37,988 nucleotides of DNA from positions 1 to 37,988 of the forward strand of contig JABHDC010000231.1 in assembly GCA_018673255.1 (NCBI GenBank), read 5' to 3'. Position 1 is the stretch's first letter. Every line of letters starts with the position of its first letter. Made by a program: the position numbers and the translations under genes. Under the pieces are notes generated by a model. It worked only from the letters and a program-made list of their open reading frames with translations, was not told where the DNA came from and did no database searches. Shown here piece by piece: positions 1 to 8,304 of the stretch. This DNA is from Gemmatimonadota bacterium (lineage in GTDB: Bacteria; Latescibacterota; UBA2968; UBA8231).

Positions 1-1134
1 CATGTCGATCACGGCAAGACCACGCTGACCGCTGCCATCACACTGCGACTGGCCTCTAGGGGTCTGGCGGAGGCGAAGTCAGTGGACGATATCGACAATG
101 CACCGGAAGAGAAGGCCCGAGGTGTAACGATTAACGTGTCTCATCAGGAGTATCAGACCGAGACACGTCACTATGCACACGTCGACTGTCCCGGCCATGC
201 CGACTATGTGAAGAACATGATCACTGGTGCGGCCCAGATGGACGGTGCGATCCTGGTGGTGAGTGCGGCGGATGGTCCGATGATCCAGACGCGTGAGCAC
301 ATCCTGCTGGCTCGTCAAGTCAACGTGCCGAAGATCGTCGTCTACATGAATAAGGTCGATCAGGTCGATGATCCTGAATTGCTTGACCTCGTCGAACTCG
401 AGACGCGTGAGTTGCTGTCAGAGTATGGTTTCCCCGGTGACGATCTGCCGATCCTCCGTGGCTCGGCTCTCAAGGCCGTCGAGGGTGATGATGGCGAGGT
501 CGGCAATCTGTCGATCGACGCCTTGATGGACGCAGTCGACGAGTATGTTGACCTGCCGGAGCGCCCTGTGGATCAGCCGTTCCTGATGCCGGTCGAAGAC
601 GTCTTTTCGATCACCGGCCGTGGAACAGTCGGTACGGGTCGCATCGAGCGTGGTGTCGTGAAGGTCGGCGAGGAAATCGAGATCGTCGGTATTCGTGAGA
701 CGCGTAAGACAACCTGCACTGGCGTCGAGATGTTCCGCAAGTTGCTCGACACGGGTGAGGCGGGCGACAACGTGGGTATCTTGGTTCGTGGCATCGACAA
801 AGATGATCTGACGCGTGGCATGGTTCTCTGCAAGCCCGGCACGATCACACCCCACACGAAGTTCAAGGCAGAGGTCTACGTCCTGACCGCCAAAGAGGGT
901 GGCCGTGAAAAGCCCTTCTTCACCGGTTATCGGCCGCAGTTCTTCTTCCGCACGACGGATGTGACTGGCAACATCGCGCTGCCCGAGGGCACCGAGATGG
1001 TTATGCCTGGTGACAATGTGACGATGGACGTCGATCTGATTCAGCCGATCGCCGTTGAGACCGGACTGCGTTTCGCTATCCGCGAGGGTGGTCGGACCAT
1101 TGGCTCCGGCGTCGTTACTGAGATCACCGAGTAA
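1..1134 (+). CDS. tuf: Elongation factor Tu, 5'-truncated by window edge
   Basis: EF-Tu is the GTPase that carries aminoacyl-tRNA to the ribosomal A site. The reading frame is open from base 1, which falls inside the G1 P-loop (HVDHGKTT), so about 18-19 N-terminal residues lie outside the window. The 377 visible residues bring the total to about 396, normal for the family. Visible motifs are the switch I segment [10 protein letters not shown]3 DCPGH, G4 NKVD and G5 SALK, followed by beta-barrel domains 2 ([12 protein letters not shown]) and 3 ([15 protein letters not shown]), ending in VTEITE. The normally invariant GPMPQTREH reads GPMIQTREH: codon 283-285 encodes Ile where E. coli has Pro113. 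The gene lies 67 bp before rpsJ, the usual str-S10 junction. Identity is certain; the start codon is not visible. Confidence 0.98.
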   Translation, partial: HVDHGKTTLTAAITLRLASRGLAEAKSVDDIDNAPEEKARGVTINVSHQEYQTETRHYAHVDCPGHADYVKNMITGAAQMDGAILVVSAADGPMIQTREHILLARQVNVPKIVVYMNKVDQVDDPELLDLVELETRELLSEYGFPGDDLPILRGSALKAVEGDDGEVGNLSIDALMDAVDEYVDLPERPVDQPFLMPVEDVFSITGRGTVGTGRIERGVVKVGEEIEIVGIRETRKTTCTGVEMFRKLLDTGEAGDNVGILVRGIDKDDLTRGMVLCKPGTITPHTKFKAEVYVLTAKEGGREKPFFTGYRPQFFFRTTDVTGNIALPEGTEMVMPGDNVTMDVDLIQPIAVETGLRFAIREGGRTIGSGVVTEITE

Positions 1135-1175
1135 TTGAGTTTCCAGGTAGTTGAGTTTCTGAAGTTTCGAGTTTC
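1135..1175 (+). repeat. Three 9-bp direct repeats at 16-bp period in tuf-rpsJ spacer
   Basis: TTGAGTTTC occurs at 1135-1143 and 1151-1159, and TCGAGTTTC (one mismatch) at 1167-1175, so the repeat starts are exactly 16 bp apart. They fill most of the 67-bp spacer, just before the GAGGAGAGGG ribosome-binding site (1184-1193) of rpsJ. The function is unknown; this could be slippage or a binding array. Confidence 0.6.
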
Positions 1176-1201
1176 TGGGATCCGAGGAGAGGGAATAGCC
1201 C

Positions 1202-1510
1202 GTGGCTGTTGATAGAATTCGCATTCGGTTGAAGGCATACGATCACGCGGCACTGGATCGGTCGGTGGATGAGATCGTCCAGACCGTCCGACGCAGTGGC
1301 GCGCGCATCGCCGGGCCGATCCCTCTGCCTACGGACCGTACGATCTATACGGTCCTGCGTGGTCCTCATGTAGACAAGAAGTCTCGCGAGCAGTTTGAGA
1401 CCCGCGTGCACAAACGGCTGATCGATATCTATGAATCCACACCGCAGACGGTGGATTCACTGATGAAGCTCGATCTACCTGCCGGCATCGGCATCGATAT
1501 CAAGGTCTGA
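1202..1510 (+). CDS. rpsJ: 30S ribosomal protein S10
   Basis: S10 is a 30S head protein, and in many bacteria also the transcription antitermination partner NusE. The 102-residue product has the family length and the typical segments [16 protein letters not shown] and the C-terminal GIGIDIKV. The GTG start at 1202 is chosen because a strong Shine-Dalgarno GAGGAGAGGG ends 8 bp upstream. The gene opens the S10 cluster. Unusually, only 8 bp separate its stop from rplD, leaving no room for rplC, which normally follows rpsJ. Confidence 0.98.
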   Translation: MAVDRIRIRLKAYDHAALDRSVDEIVQTVRRSGARIAGPIPLPTDRTIYTVLRGPHVDKKSREQFETRVHKRLIDIYESTPQTVDSLMKLDLPAGIGIDIKV

Positions 1511-1518
1511 GATAAGTC

Positions 1519-2151
1519 ATGGCGTCCGTCGAAATCCTCAGTACTGCAGGTCAGAAGTCAGGGAACATCGATCTTCCGGCAGAGCTGTTCGAGGCGAAAG
1601 TCTCCGAGCACGCGATTCACAGTGCTGTGGTTGTATATGAGGCCAATCAGCGACAGGGCAATGCGTCGGTGAAAGGTCGTTCCGAGGTTGCGTACTCCAA
1701 GCGCAAGCACCATCGGCAGAAGGGTACGGGTGGGGCACGACGAGGTACAGTGGGTTCGCCCATCCTCCGAGGCGGCGGTGCCGCTTTCGGGCTTCCGAAG
1801 CCCCGATCCTATTCGAACCGTTTGCCGAAAAGCATACGTAAGCGTGCGCTCGCTTCTGCGCTGAGTGTAAAGGCAGCTGACGGCAAGATCATTGTCGTGG
1901 ATGACCTGAAGTTGACCGCACCGAGCACCAAGGCTTTCGCGGCTATGCTGAGCGCGTGTGGCGCAACGGGTGGTAAGATTCTGTTCGTCCAGGCGACGGC
2001 AGATACAGCTGTGGTAAAATCGGGTCGCAATATCGCCGGCGTCACGATGACCACGGCTGGCACGGTGGGAACTTATGAGATCATGGCCAGCGACATCCTG
2101 GTGTTGACGTCATCCGGCGTCGAAACACTTGGTCAGGTCCACGGGGCCTGA
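1519..2151 (+). CDS. rplD: 50S ribosomal protein L4
   Basis: L4 is a 50S protein whose extended loop lines the exit tunnel; in gamma-proteobacteria it also represses the S10 operon. The 210-residue product has the conserved loop with KHHRQKGTGGARRGT and SPILRGGG (about residues 62-85), then a globular C-terminal part containing KIIVVDDL. The ATG at 1519 lies 8 bp after rpsJ, so the two are probably translationally coupled. Its direct adjacency to rpsJ is what shows that rplC is missing. Length and motifs are otherwise ordinary. Confidence 0.98.
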   Translation: MASVEILSTAGQKSGNIDLPAELFEAKVSEHAIHSAVVVYEANQRQGNASVKGRSEVAYSKRKHHRQKGTGGARRGTVGSPILRGGGAAFGLPKPRSYSNRLPKSIRKRALASALSVKAADGKIIVVDDLKLTAPSTKAFAAMLSACGATGGKILFVQATADTAVVKSGRNIAGVTMTTAGTVGTYEIMASDILVLTSSGVETLGQVHGA

Positions 2152-2162
2152 GGAGAGATACG

Positions 2163-2447
2163 ATGGCATCAGAGCGCTCAGTCTTGCGATCGCCGGTGAT
2201 TACAGAGAAGGCGACGGCTCTACGAGACGGCAATACATATACCTTCCGCGTCGACGTGCGGGCCAACAAGATCCAGATTCGCCAGGCGGTGGAGTCGATC
2301 TTCAAGGTGAAAGTCGAAGCAGTGCGCACCTTGCCTGTACCGCGCAAGACGAAGCGACAGGGCCACCATGTGGGCACAACCTCAGCAGCGAAAAAGGCCT
2401 ACGTGAAGTTGCGGGCCGGTGATTCGATCGAACTGGTGGAGAGCTAG
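2163..2447 (+). CDS. rplW: 50S ribosomal protein L23
   Basis: L23 sits at the exit-tunnel rim and docks trigger factor and SRP. The 94-residue product begins with [13 protein letters not shown], the family signature, and contains [13 protein letters not shown] followed by the basic loop [11 protein letters not shown]. The ATG at 2163 is preceded by GAGGAGAGATACG, a good ribosome-binding site. It sits 11 bp after rplD and 7 bp before rplB, as in most S10 clusters. Nothing unusual was seen. Confidence 0.97.
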   Translation: MASERSVLRSPVITEKATALRDGNTYTFRVDVRANKIQIRQAVESIFKVKVEAVRTLPVPRKTKRQGHHVGTTSAAKKAYVKLRAGDSIELVES

Positions 2448-2454
2448 AATACTC

Positions 2455-3294
2455 ATGCCGATCAAACGGTTTCGGCCCGTTACGCCGATTCAGCGATACC
2501 GTACCGTCAATTCCTTCGATGAAGTGTCGACGGATGCACCGCACAAGGCTCTGACCGATACGGTCACGAAGTCGGGTGGGCGCAACAATCGTGGACGTAT
2601 CACCTCGCGCCGTCGTGGTGGTGGGCACAAGCGCCGTTATCGCATTATCGATTTTAAGAGAGACAATGTGGGCGTGCCCGGACGCGTGGCGACGATTGAG
2701 TATGATCCCAATCGCTCCGCGTTCATCGCTCTCGTCTTCTACAAGAATGGCGACAAGCGATACATATTGGCCCCCAACCGCCTGGGCATCGGCGATGAGG
2801 TGATGGCCGGTCCTGATGCTCCGGTCACCGTCGGCAACGCACTGCCGTTGTCACGGATCCCGGTAGGCACTCTGGTTCACAATATCGAGTTGAATCCAGG
2901 ACAGGGCGGCCGTATGGCTCGATCTGCCGGCGTCGAGGTGCAGATCATGGGTCGTGATGAGGATGAAGGCGGTCGCGTTCAGTTGCGTATGCCTTCCGGA
3001 GAAATCCGTGAAGTCCTGCGGACCTGCTATGCCACAGTCGGCCAGGTGGGTAACGTGGATCACGCCAATGTGGTCGGAGGCAAGGCTGGACGTAGTCGTT
3101 GGCTCGGTCGCCGGCCGAAGGTTCGTGGCGTGGTGATGAATCCTGTCGACCATCCGCATGGTGGTGGCGAAGGCAAGTCCTCTGGTGGGCGTCATCCAGT
3201 GACTCCATGGGGTAAGCCGACCAAGGGTTACAAGACACGCAAGCGCAAGAAGTTATCCAATGCTTGGATCTTGCGTCGACGCAATCGTAAGTAG
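2455..3294 (+). CDS. rplB: 50S ribosomal protein L2
   Basis: L2 is a core 50S protein needed for subunit joining and peptidyl-transferase assembly. The 279-residue product starts [11 protein letters not shown] and contains GRNNRGRIT and [12 protein letters not shown] near the N-terminus. The highly conserved [10 protein letters not shown] (residues 231-240), which holds the histidine implicated in peptidyl transfer, is intact. The C-terminus is the basic tail ending in RRRNRK. The ATG at 2455 is preferred over an in-frame start 36 bp upstream because that one overlaps rplW and adds residues not found in the family. Confidence 0.98.
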   Translation: MPIKRFRPVTPIQRYRTVNSFDEVSTDAPHKALTDTVTKSGGRNNRGRITSRRRGGGHKRRYRIIDFKRDNVGVPGRVATIEYDPNRSAFIALVFYKNGDKRYILAPNRLGIGDEVMAGPDAPVTVGNALPLSRIPVGTLVHNIELNPGQGGRMARSAGVEVQIMGRDEDEGGRVQLRMPSGEIREVLRTCYATVGQVGNVDHANVVGGKAGRSRWLGRRPKVRGVVMNPVDHPHGGGEGKSSGGRHPVTPWGKPTKGYKTRKRKKLSNAWILRRRNRK

Positions 3295-3349
3295 TTGCGT
3301 GATCGCAATCGCAGATAGCCAGCGGTAGAGATCACGAATGGACATTCGT
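3295..3349 (+). other. Two small hairpins in rplB-rpsS spacer
   Basis: The 86-bp spacer begins with TTGCG/CGCAA (3295-3299 and 3304-3308, 4-nt loop) and also carries ACGAAT/ATTCGT (3334-3339 and 3344-3349, loop GGAC). Neither is followed by a T-run, so they do not look like terminators. They may be a processing or translation-control structure ahead of rpsS; function is inferred only from position. Confidence 0.4.
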
Positions 3350-3380
3350 AAGTATCGAAATTGGGACGCTAGGAGAGAAC

Positions 3381-3668
3381 TTGCCACGGTCAATTAAGAA
3401 GGGCCCCTTCATCGATGAGCATTTGGCGTTGAAGGTCGAAGCTCTGAACAAGTCGGGTGACAAGAAGGTCGTTCGCACATGGTCACGACGTTCGACGATC
3501 ACACCTGATTTCGTCGGGCATACGTTGGCCGTCCACAACGGCAACAAGTTTATCCCCGTCTATATCACTGAGAACATGGTGGGTCACAAGCTCGGCGAGT
3601 TTGCGCCGACACGTACCTTCCGCGGACACGCGGGACGATCCACCGAACGCAGCGCCGGCATGCGCTAA
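3381..3668 (+). CDS. rpsS: 30S ribosomal protein S19
   Basis: S19 is a 30S head protein that contacts the A-site finger and S13. The 95-residue product starts [12 protein letters not shown] and contains [22 protein letters not shown] and the tail [12 protein letters not shown], all family hallmarks. The start is TTG at 3381, placed by AGGAGAG 5-10 bp upstream and by the universal N-terminus. An 86-bp structured spacer separates it from rplB, the longest gap in the S10 cluster after tuf. rplV follows 14 bp later. Confidence 0.98.
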   Translation: MPRSIKKGPFIDEHLALKVEALNKSGDKKVVRTWSRRSTITPDFVGHTLAVHNGNKFIPVYITENMVGHKLGEFAPTRTFRGHAGRSTERSAGMR

Positions 3669-3682
3669 GGCTGGAAGACGAG

Positions 3683-4075
3683 ATGGAAGCGCGAGCCATA
3701 CAACGACACGTAGGTATCCCCGCCACGAAAGTCCGCCAGGTCATTGACCTGATTCGCGGCAAGTCGGTGGAGGAAGCCTTGTCTATCTTGCAGTATACAC
3801 CGCGGTTTTCAGCGCGGATCATCGAGAAGACGTTACGCTCTGCAATCGCGAATGCTGTAAATCGTGACGAAGAGGTATCCGTCGACGCTGATGAGCTGTT
3901 TGTGAGTCGTATTTTTGCTGACGAAGGACGGACCCTTAAACGGTTGCGTCCCCGGGCACGAGGTACCGCCAATCGTATCATGAAACGGCAAAGCCACGTG
4001 ACCATTATCGTCTCCGATGGTCGTACCGACGAGGCGCCGGTCGCAGAAGCCGTCGTCGACACCGCAGAAGAATAA
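3683..4075 (+). CDS. rplV: 50S ribosomal protein L22
   Basis: L22 is a 50S protein whose beta-hairpin reaches into the exit tunnel and forms part of the macrolide and stalling-peptide constriction. The 130-residue product has KVRQVIDLIRGKSVEEAL near the N-terminus and the hairpin LKRLRPRARGTANRIMKRQSH (about residues 85-105). The C-terminus has a short acidic extension (DEAPVAEAVVDTAEE) beyond the usual end at about 110 residues. It starts at ATG 3683 and lies 15 bp before rpsC. Confidence 0.98.
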   Translation: MEARAIQRHVGIPATKVRQVIDLIRGKSVEEALSILQYTPRFSARIIEKTLRSAIANAVNRDEEVSVDADELFVSRIFADEGRTLKRLRPRARGTANRIMKRQSHVTIIVSDGRTDEAPVAEAVVDTAEE

Positions 4076-4090
4076 GCGAAGGAAACCCAC

Positions 4091-4774
4091 GTGGGTCAGA
4101 AGACACATCCATACGGCTTTCGCCTTGGCGTCATCAAGGGTTGGAGCTCGAATTGGTTCGCAGAGAAAGACTTCGCTGAACTCCTGGCGGAGGACATTAC
4201 ACTCCGCCGCTACATCCGGCAGCGTCTGCAACGCGCTGGTGTAGCCAAGGTGCACATTGAGCGGCAGCCGAAGCGTGTGACGATAGAGGTACACTGCGCT
4301 CGCCCGGGCATCGCCATTGGTCGTCGTGGCGCCGAGGTTGACAAACTGCGTGACGAGTTGAAGACACTGACGCAGAAGGATGTGTCGCTCAATATCCAGG
4401 AAGTGAAGAAGCCGGAGTTGGACGCGCAGTTGGTGGCGGACAATCTCTCCAGACAGCTTGAGCAGCGCGTTGCATTCCGCCGGGCCATCAAGCGGTCCGT
4501 TGCCTCTGCCATGCGGATGGGCGCAGAGGGCATTCGTATAGAGGTCGCCGGACGAGTCGGTGGTTCAGAGATGTCACGCCGGGAGCGTTCGGAGCCCGCT
4601 GGTCGCGTGCCGCTGCACACGCTGCGCGCCGACATCGACTTTGCTCACTCCACGGCCTATACGATTTCGGGCACGGTGGGAGTGAAGGTGTGGATCTGCC
4701 ACGGCGAGGTCGTGGATGAGGTCGTAGAAGAGCAGCAGCAGCCGCAACAGCAACAGCAGCAGCAGAAGCAATAG
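4091..4774 (+). CDS. rpsC: 30S ribosomal protein S3 with glutamine-rich tail
   Basis: S3 lines the mRNA entry channel of the 30S subunit. The 227-residue product begins MGQKTHPYGFRLG, has a KH domain with a GRRG loop (residues 77-80), and a C-terminal domain with GRVGGSEMSRRE and the entry-channel stretch ADIDFAHSTAYTISGTVGVKVW. The start is GTG at 4091. The C-terminus is odd: residues 213-227 form EEQQQPQQQQQQQKQ, encoded by CAG/CAA triplets at 4727-4771. Charged S3 tails vary widely between bacteria, but a polyglutamine tail is uncommon and may reflect triplet slippage. Confidence 0.98.
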   Translation: MGQKTHPYGFRLGVIKGWSSNWFAEKDFAELLAEDITLRRYIRQRLQRAGVAKVHIERQPKRVTIEVHCARPGIAIGRRGAEVDKLRDELKTLTQKDVSLNIQEVKKPELDAQLVADNLSRQLEQRVAFRRAIKRSVASAMRMGAEGIRIEVAGRVGGSEMSRRERSEPAGRVPLHTLRADIDFAHSTAYTISGTVGVKVWICHGEVVDEVVEEQQQPQQQQQQQKQ

Positions 4775-4825
4775 TCGGTCTGCAATAAAACGGTCTAGGG
4801 ACAATAAGGGAAAGAATACAGCACC

Positions 4826-5236
4826 ATGTTGATGCCCAAGAAGGTCGAGTGGCGCAAGCAGTCGAAGGGTCGGATGCGCGGACAGGCCAAGGGAGGCGCT
4901 CTCGTGGCCTTCGGGGAGTTCGGTCTGAAGGCGATGGAGCCAGGCTGGATTACCAGCCGGCAGATCGAAGCCGCCCGTATCGCGATCAGTCGCGCCATGA
5001 GTAGAAGTGGAAAAATGTGGATTCGTATTTTTCCGGACAAGCCGCGAACGAAGAAACCGGCTGAGACCCGAATGGGTAAAGGCAAAGGCGCACCCGAAGA
5101 CTGGGTTGCCGTTGTGAAGCCTGGACGGATTATGTTTGAGTTGTCCGGTGTAGAATTAGAGATCGCCAAGGAGGCGCTGCGACTGGCTGGTCACAAGCTT
5201 CCCATCAAGACGAAGTTCGTGGAGCGCCTGGGCTAG
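4826..5236 (+). CDS. rplP: 50S ribosomal protein L16
   Basis: L16 is a late-assembling 50S protein that positions A-site tRNA. The 136-residue product starts [19 protein letters not shown], close to the canonical MLxPKR start, and contains [19 protein letters not shown] and the segment [25 protein letters not shown], which includes the Arg-Met-Gly region hydroxylated in E. coli. The first of two nearby ATGs is chosen because family members begin with ML. A 51-bp spacer separates it from rpsC. Confidence 0.98.
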   Translation: MLMPKKVEWRKQSKGRMRGQAKGGALVAFGEFGLKAMEPGWITSRQIEAARIAISRAMSRSGKMWIRIFPDKPRTKKPAETRMGKGKGAPEDWVAVVKPGRIMFELSGVELEIAKEALRLAGHKLPIKTKFVERLG

Positions 5237-5252
5237 GGCTGAGGAACGACCG

Positions 5253-5510
5253 ATGAATGCCAGTGAAATGAGAGAGCAGAGCGTCGAGGAGCTGAAGGGG
5301 CGCCTCGACGAGTTGGAAGAGGAGAGTTTCAATCTTCGATTTCAGCACACGCTCGGACAGTTGAGCAGCCCCATCCGCATGCGTGACGTTCGGCGGGAGA
5401 TTGCCCGCGTCAATACGCTGTTGCAGGAACACGAACAAGGGCTCCGCATGCTTCCCGGCGGTGTCGCGACCGAAGGTGCGGTTGCAACCAAAGGTGCGAA
5501 GGACGAATAG
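5253..5510 (+). CDS. rpmC: 50S ribosomal protein L29
   Basis: L29 is a small helical-hairpin protein next to L23 at the tunnel exit. Residues 1-65 match the family: MREQSVEELKGRLDELEEE, FNLRFQHTLGQL and IRMRDVRREIARVNTLL. The product is 85 residues, about 18 longer than usual, because of a glycine/alanine-rich tail (GGVATEGAVATKGAKDE) containing two ATxGA-like units. It starts at ATG 5253 and its stop lies 3 bp before rpsQ. Confidence 0.95.
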   Translation: MNASEMREQSVEELKGRLDELEEESFNLRFQHTLGQLSSPIRMRDVRREIARVNTLLQEHEQGLRMLPGGVATEGAVATKGAKDE

Positions 5511-5513
5511 GTA

Positions 5514-5780
5514 ATGGCAGAGAATAGTGATTTCGGCGGTCGGGTCATTGAGGGCCGCGTAGTCAAGGCCGGAAGTGAGAAGACCCGTGTCGTCGCGATC
5601 GAGTCACGCACGGCACACCGTCTATACGGTCGCCAGATTGCACAGACGACGAAGGCCGTCACACACGACGAGTCCAATCAGTCGGCTGTTGGAGACACCG
5701 TTCGTATTCGTGAGTGCCGCCCAATCAGCAAGACCAAGCGTTGGCGCCTGATTGAGATCGTCGCCCACGGCGAGGCTTGA
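5514..5780 (+). CDS. rpsQ: 30S ribosomal protein S17
   Basis: S17 is an OB-fold protein that binds 16S rRNA early in assembly. The 88-residue product has [22 protein letters not shown], then [16 protein letters not shown] and a C-terminal [21 protein letters not shown], the diagnostic family block. ATG 5514 lies 3 bp after rpmC, the standard neighbour, implying coupling. Nothing unusual was seen. Confidence 0.97.
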   Translation: MAENSDFGGRVIEGRVVKAGSEKTRVVAIESRTAHRLYGRQIAQTTKAVTHDESNQSAVGDTVRIRECRPISKTKRWRLIEIVAHGEA

Positions 5781-5814
5781 GCCCGAGCGTAGACGAAGAA
5801 AGAATAGAGAACAG

Positions 5815-6183
5815 ATGGTTCACGAATACACAATCTTGCGGATGGCAGACAATGCCGGTGCCCGCAGCGCCAAATGCATCCGCGTCCTTGGTGGCTCGAA
5901 GCGTCGTTACGCTGGCGTGGGGGATCTCATCGTCGTTGCCGTACACGACGTGTTGCCCAATGGCCCACTGAAGGAAGGCGAAGTGGCACGCGCCGTCGTG
6001 GTACGCACGAAGAAAGAGTTTCGTCGTCCAGATGGCTCCTACATCCGCTTCGACGAGAATGCGGCAGTCCTACTGGACGCCAACAATGAACCACGGGGTT
6101 CACGTATTTTTGGACCCGTTGCCCGCGAGCTCCGCGATCGTCAGTTCATGCGTATCGTCTCCCTCGCTCCTGAAGTGGTGTAG
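5815..6183 (+). CDS. rplN: 50S ribosomal protein L14
   Basis: L14 is a beta-barrel protein at the subunit interface that forms bridges to 16S rRNA; RsfS binds it to block subunit joining. The 122-residue product has exactly the usual length, with [31 protein letters not shown], the [23 protein letters not shown] block and the C-terminal GPVARELR. The ATG at 5815 is chosen because it gives the conserved N-terminus; an in-frame start 63 bp upstream overlaps rpsQ. The gene opens the spc-type cluster. Confidence 0.98.
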   Translation: MVHEYTILRMADNAGARSAKCIRVLGGSKRRYAGVGDLIVVAVHDVLPNGPLKEGEVARAVVVRTKKEFRRPDGSYIRFDENAAVLLDANNEPRGSRIFGPVARELRDRQFMRIVSLAPEVV

Positions 6184-6195
6184 GAGGCTATAGCG

Positions 6196-6513
6196 ATGAA
6201 GATCAAGCGTGATGACACCGTCCTGGTGATTAGTGGCAACGACAAAGGCAAGCGTGGCCGTGTTCTTCGGGTCGTCCCTGAGCAGGACCGAGTGCTCGTT
6301 GAAGGGGTGAGAATGATGAAGAAGCACACCAAGCCGACGCAGCGTGATCCGCAGGGAGGCATTGTCGAGCGCGAAGCGCCGATTCATGTCTCCAACATTA
6401 TGGTCATCGATCCGCACAGCGATGAGCCGACTCGTGTCGGCAAGAAGCGACTCGATGACGGCCGCAACGTTCGGGTCGCCGCGCGCAGCGGCGAAATGAT
6501 CGATTCGGAGTAG
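6196..6513 (+). CDS. rplX: 50S ribosomal protein L24
   Basis: L24 is an assembly-initiator protein with a KOW motif. The 105-residue product has [25 protein letters not shown] (KOW, about residues 2-26), [23 protein letters not shown] and a normal C-terminus. The ATG at 6196 follows rplN by 12 bp with AGGAGG-like TAGGAGG upstream. Its stop nearly abuts the rplE start, so the pair is probably translationally coupled. Confidence 0.97.
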   Translation: MKIKRDDTVLVISGNDKGKRGRVLRVVPEQDRVLVEGVRMMKKHTKPTQRDPQGGIVEREAPIHVSNIMVIDPHSDEPTRVGKKRLDDGRNVRVAARSGEMIDSE

Positions 6514-6517
6514 AGTG

Positions 6518-7063
6518 ATGACGACCACCCGCCTTAGACAGAATTACGATACCGAGGTAGTCCCGGCTCTCCGTGAGCACTTCGAGTATGCGAATGCGAT
6601 GCAGGTGCCGCGCTTACAGAAGATCGTCGTCAATGCTGGCGTCGGTGAGGCCGTACAAGAGCCGAAGGCGCTTGAGAATGTGCTGGCCGAACTGACCGCC
6701 ATCACGGGGCAGAAACCTGCCGTTCGCCGAGCCAAGAAGGCGATCTCGAATTTCAAGTTGCGTGAGGGAATGCCGATCGGTGCGATGGTGACATTGCGCC
6801 AAGAGCGCATGTATGAGTTCCTCGACCGGCTTGTGAATTTTACGCTGCCGCAGGTGCGAGACTTCCGAGGGGTGCCATCGCGAGGCTTTGACGGCCGAGG
6901 GAACTACAATCTCGGCATTCGTGAGCAGATCATCTTTCCGGAAATCGAGTACGATCGTATCGACAAGATCCGTGGTATGAACATCACCTTCGTCACTTCA
7001 GCAAATACTGACGAAGAGGCCAAAGAGTTGTTGCGACTCTTCGGCATGCCTTTCAGCAACTGA
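6518..7063 (+). CDS. rplE: 50S ribosomal protein L5
   Basis: L5 binds 5S rRNA and contacts P-site tRNA. The 181-residue product has [20 protein letters not shown], the [22 protein letters not shown] block, [10 protein letters not shown], and [18 protein letters not shown] near the C-terminus. ATG 6518 is preferred; a GTG three bases upstream would add one residue. The spacing from a GGAG at about 6507-6510 fits ATG better. The start lies 4 bp after the rplX stop. Confidence 0.97.
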   Translation: MTTTRLRQNYDTEVVPALREHFEYANAMQVPRLQKIVVNAGVGEAVQEPKALENVLAELTAITGQKPAVRRAKKAISNFKLREGMPIGAMVTLRQERMYEFLDRLVNFTLPQVRDFRGVPSRGFDGRGNYNLGIREQIIFPEIEYDRIDKIRGMNITFVTSANTDEEAKELLRLFGMPFSN

Positions 7064-7080
7064 CGACGAGAGACGGGCGA

Positions 7081-7266
7081 ATGCCAAAGAAGTGCCTGAT
7101 CATCAAGGCCTCGCGCAAGCCGAAATTCAACGTGCGCAAGTACACCCGATGCCAGCGTTGTGGCCGGCCTCGCGCCGTATACCGCAAATTCGGCCTGTGC
7201 CGGATCTGCTTCCGTGAGCTCGCCCTGCGTGGTGAGATCCCCGGTGTCACGAAGGCCAGTTGGTAG
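7081..7266 (+). CDS. rpsN: 30S ribosomal protein S14, zinc-binding type
   Basis: S14 is a late-assembling 30S head protein. This is the short zinc-binding form: 61 residues with the paired motifs CQRC (24-27) and CRIC (40-43) in the context [27 protein letters not shown], ending GVTKASW. The long zinc-free paralogue (about 100 residues) is not present here. ATG 7081 lies 17 bp after rplE in the normal spc order. All four zinc ligands are intact. Confidence 0.98.
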   Translation: MPKKCLIIKASRKPKFNVRKYTRCQRCGRPRAVYRKFGLCRICFRELALRGEIPGVTKASW

Positions 7267-7278
7267 GAGCCTAAACAT

Positions 7279-7677
7279 ATGAGCATGACCGACCCCATCG
7301 CCGATCTGCTGACGCGGATCCGCAATGCCAGCAGTGCCCAACATCGTAGTGTTGATATCCCTGCTTCCGGCATCAAGCGAGAGATTTCTCGCGTCTTGGC
7401 CGAGGAGCGTTTCATCGACAACTTCGCCTATTATGAAGATGGCAAGCAGGGCCAGTTGCGTCTGTATCTTCGGTATGACGACAAGAGCAGAGGACTCATT
7501 CGTGGGATCCGGCGCGCCAGTCGCCCGGGTCTTCGGCGTTACGCGTCGAAGAGTGAGTTGCCCCGCATTCGTCGTGGCCTGGGTATCGCCATCGTTTCCA
7601 CATCTCGCGGCGTGATGACTGACCGAGATGCCCGCAAGATGGGTGTCGGCGGCGAAGTCCTCTGTAGCGTCTGGTAG
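7279..7677 (+). CDS. rpsH: 30S ribosomal protein S8
   Basis: S8 is a central-domain assembly protein and, in E. coli, the spc-operon translational repressor. The 132-residue product starts [17 protein letters not shown] and ends with the diagnostic [20 protein letters not shown] then VLCSVW. The middle matches the family with IKREISRVL. An ATG at 7279 is used; a second ATG two codons later (7285) is a possible alternative. The gene sits between rpsN and rplF as expected. Confidence 0.98.
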   Translation: MSMTDPIADLLTRIRNASSAQHRSVDIPASGIKREISRVLAEERFIDNFAYYEDGKQGQLRLYLRYDDKSRGLIRGIRRASRPGLRRYASKSELPRIRRGLGIAIVSTSRGVMTDRDARKMGVGGEVLCSVW

Positions 7678-7699
7678 TGAGAAAAAGGAGCTTCTGAAC

Positions 7700-8257
7700 G
7701 TGTCGCGAGTAGGTAAGCAGCCCATCCCGATCCCAAGTGGTGTCGAGGTTTCTGTGTCGACTCCAGTGGTGAAGGTCAAGGGCCCCAAAGGTGAACTGCA
7801 GGTGAGTTACCGTGACGAACACATCGATGTTCGAGTCGATGGTTCCGAGGTGGTCGTCGGTCGCAAGGGCGATATCAAAGTGGCGATGGCTCTGCATGGC
7901 TTGACCCGGTCTCTGTTGGCGAATGCGGTTGAGGGTGTGACGGATGGATTCAGCAAGGTCCTCGAAGTCCACGGTGTCGGCTACCGAGCCGACGTACAGG
8001 GCGGCAAGCTGACACTTAACATCGGCTTCTCTCACACCGTCGTATATGATGCGCCTCCAGGTATTGAGATCGAGGCAGCGGACGGGACGGGCGGTGTGCA
8101 GGCTCGGATCACGGTGAAAGGGATCGACAAGCAGTCAGTGGGACAGGTTGCCGCTGAGATCCGCAGTTCGCGCAAGCCTGACCCCTACAAGGGTAAGGGA
8201 ATCCGCTACGTCGACGAAGTCATCCACTGGAAGGCCGGCAAGACGGCTACCGCTTAG
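7700..8257 (+). CDS. rplF: 50S ribosomal protein L6
   Basis: L6 is a two-domain 50S protein near the sarcin-ricin loop. The 185-residue product starts with SRVGKQPIPIPSGVEV, contains KGPKGEL, and ends with the conserved PDPYKGKGIRYVDE. The start is GTG 7700, preceded by AAAAAGGAG at about 7 bp; the longer in-frame version beginning at 7628 overlaps rpsH and is rejected. The duplicated beta-sheet layout of the family fits the length. Confidence 0.97.
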   Translation: MSRVGKQPIPIPSGVEVSVSTPVVKVKGPKGELQVSYRDEHIDVRVDGSEVVVGRKGDIKVAMALHGLTRSLLANAVEGVTDGFSKVLEVHGVGYRADVQGGKLTLNIGFSHTVVYDAPPGIEIEAADGTGGVQARITVKGIDKQSVGQVAAEIRSSRKPDPYKGKGIRYVDEVIHWKAGKTATA

Positions 8258-8304
8258 ATCGCATCGACCGGTCTATTCGACATTTACAACAGGGTTAACA
8301 GGAC

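Noticed and set aside
418..1224. Long minus-strand open frame antisense to tuf
   Set aside because: It mirrors the codon structure of tuf, which is certain, and shows no family resemblance. Long antisense frames are common opposite highly expressed genes.
4727..4771. CAG/CAA run as a CRISPR or non-coding microsatellite
   Set aside because: It is in frame at the end of rpsC, has no spacer structure, and ends at the gene stop.
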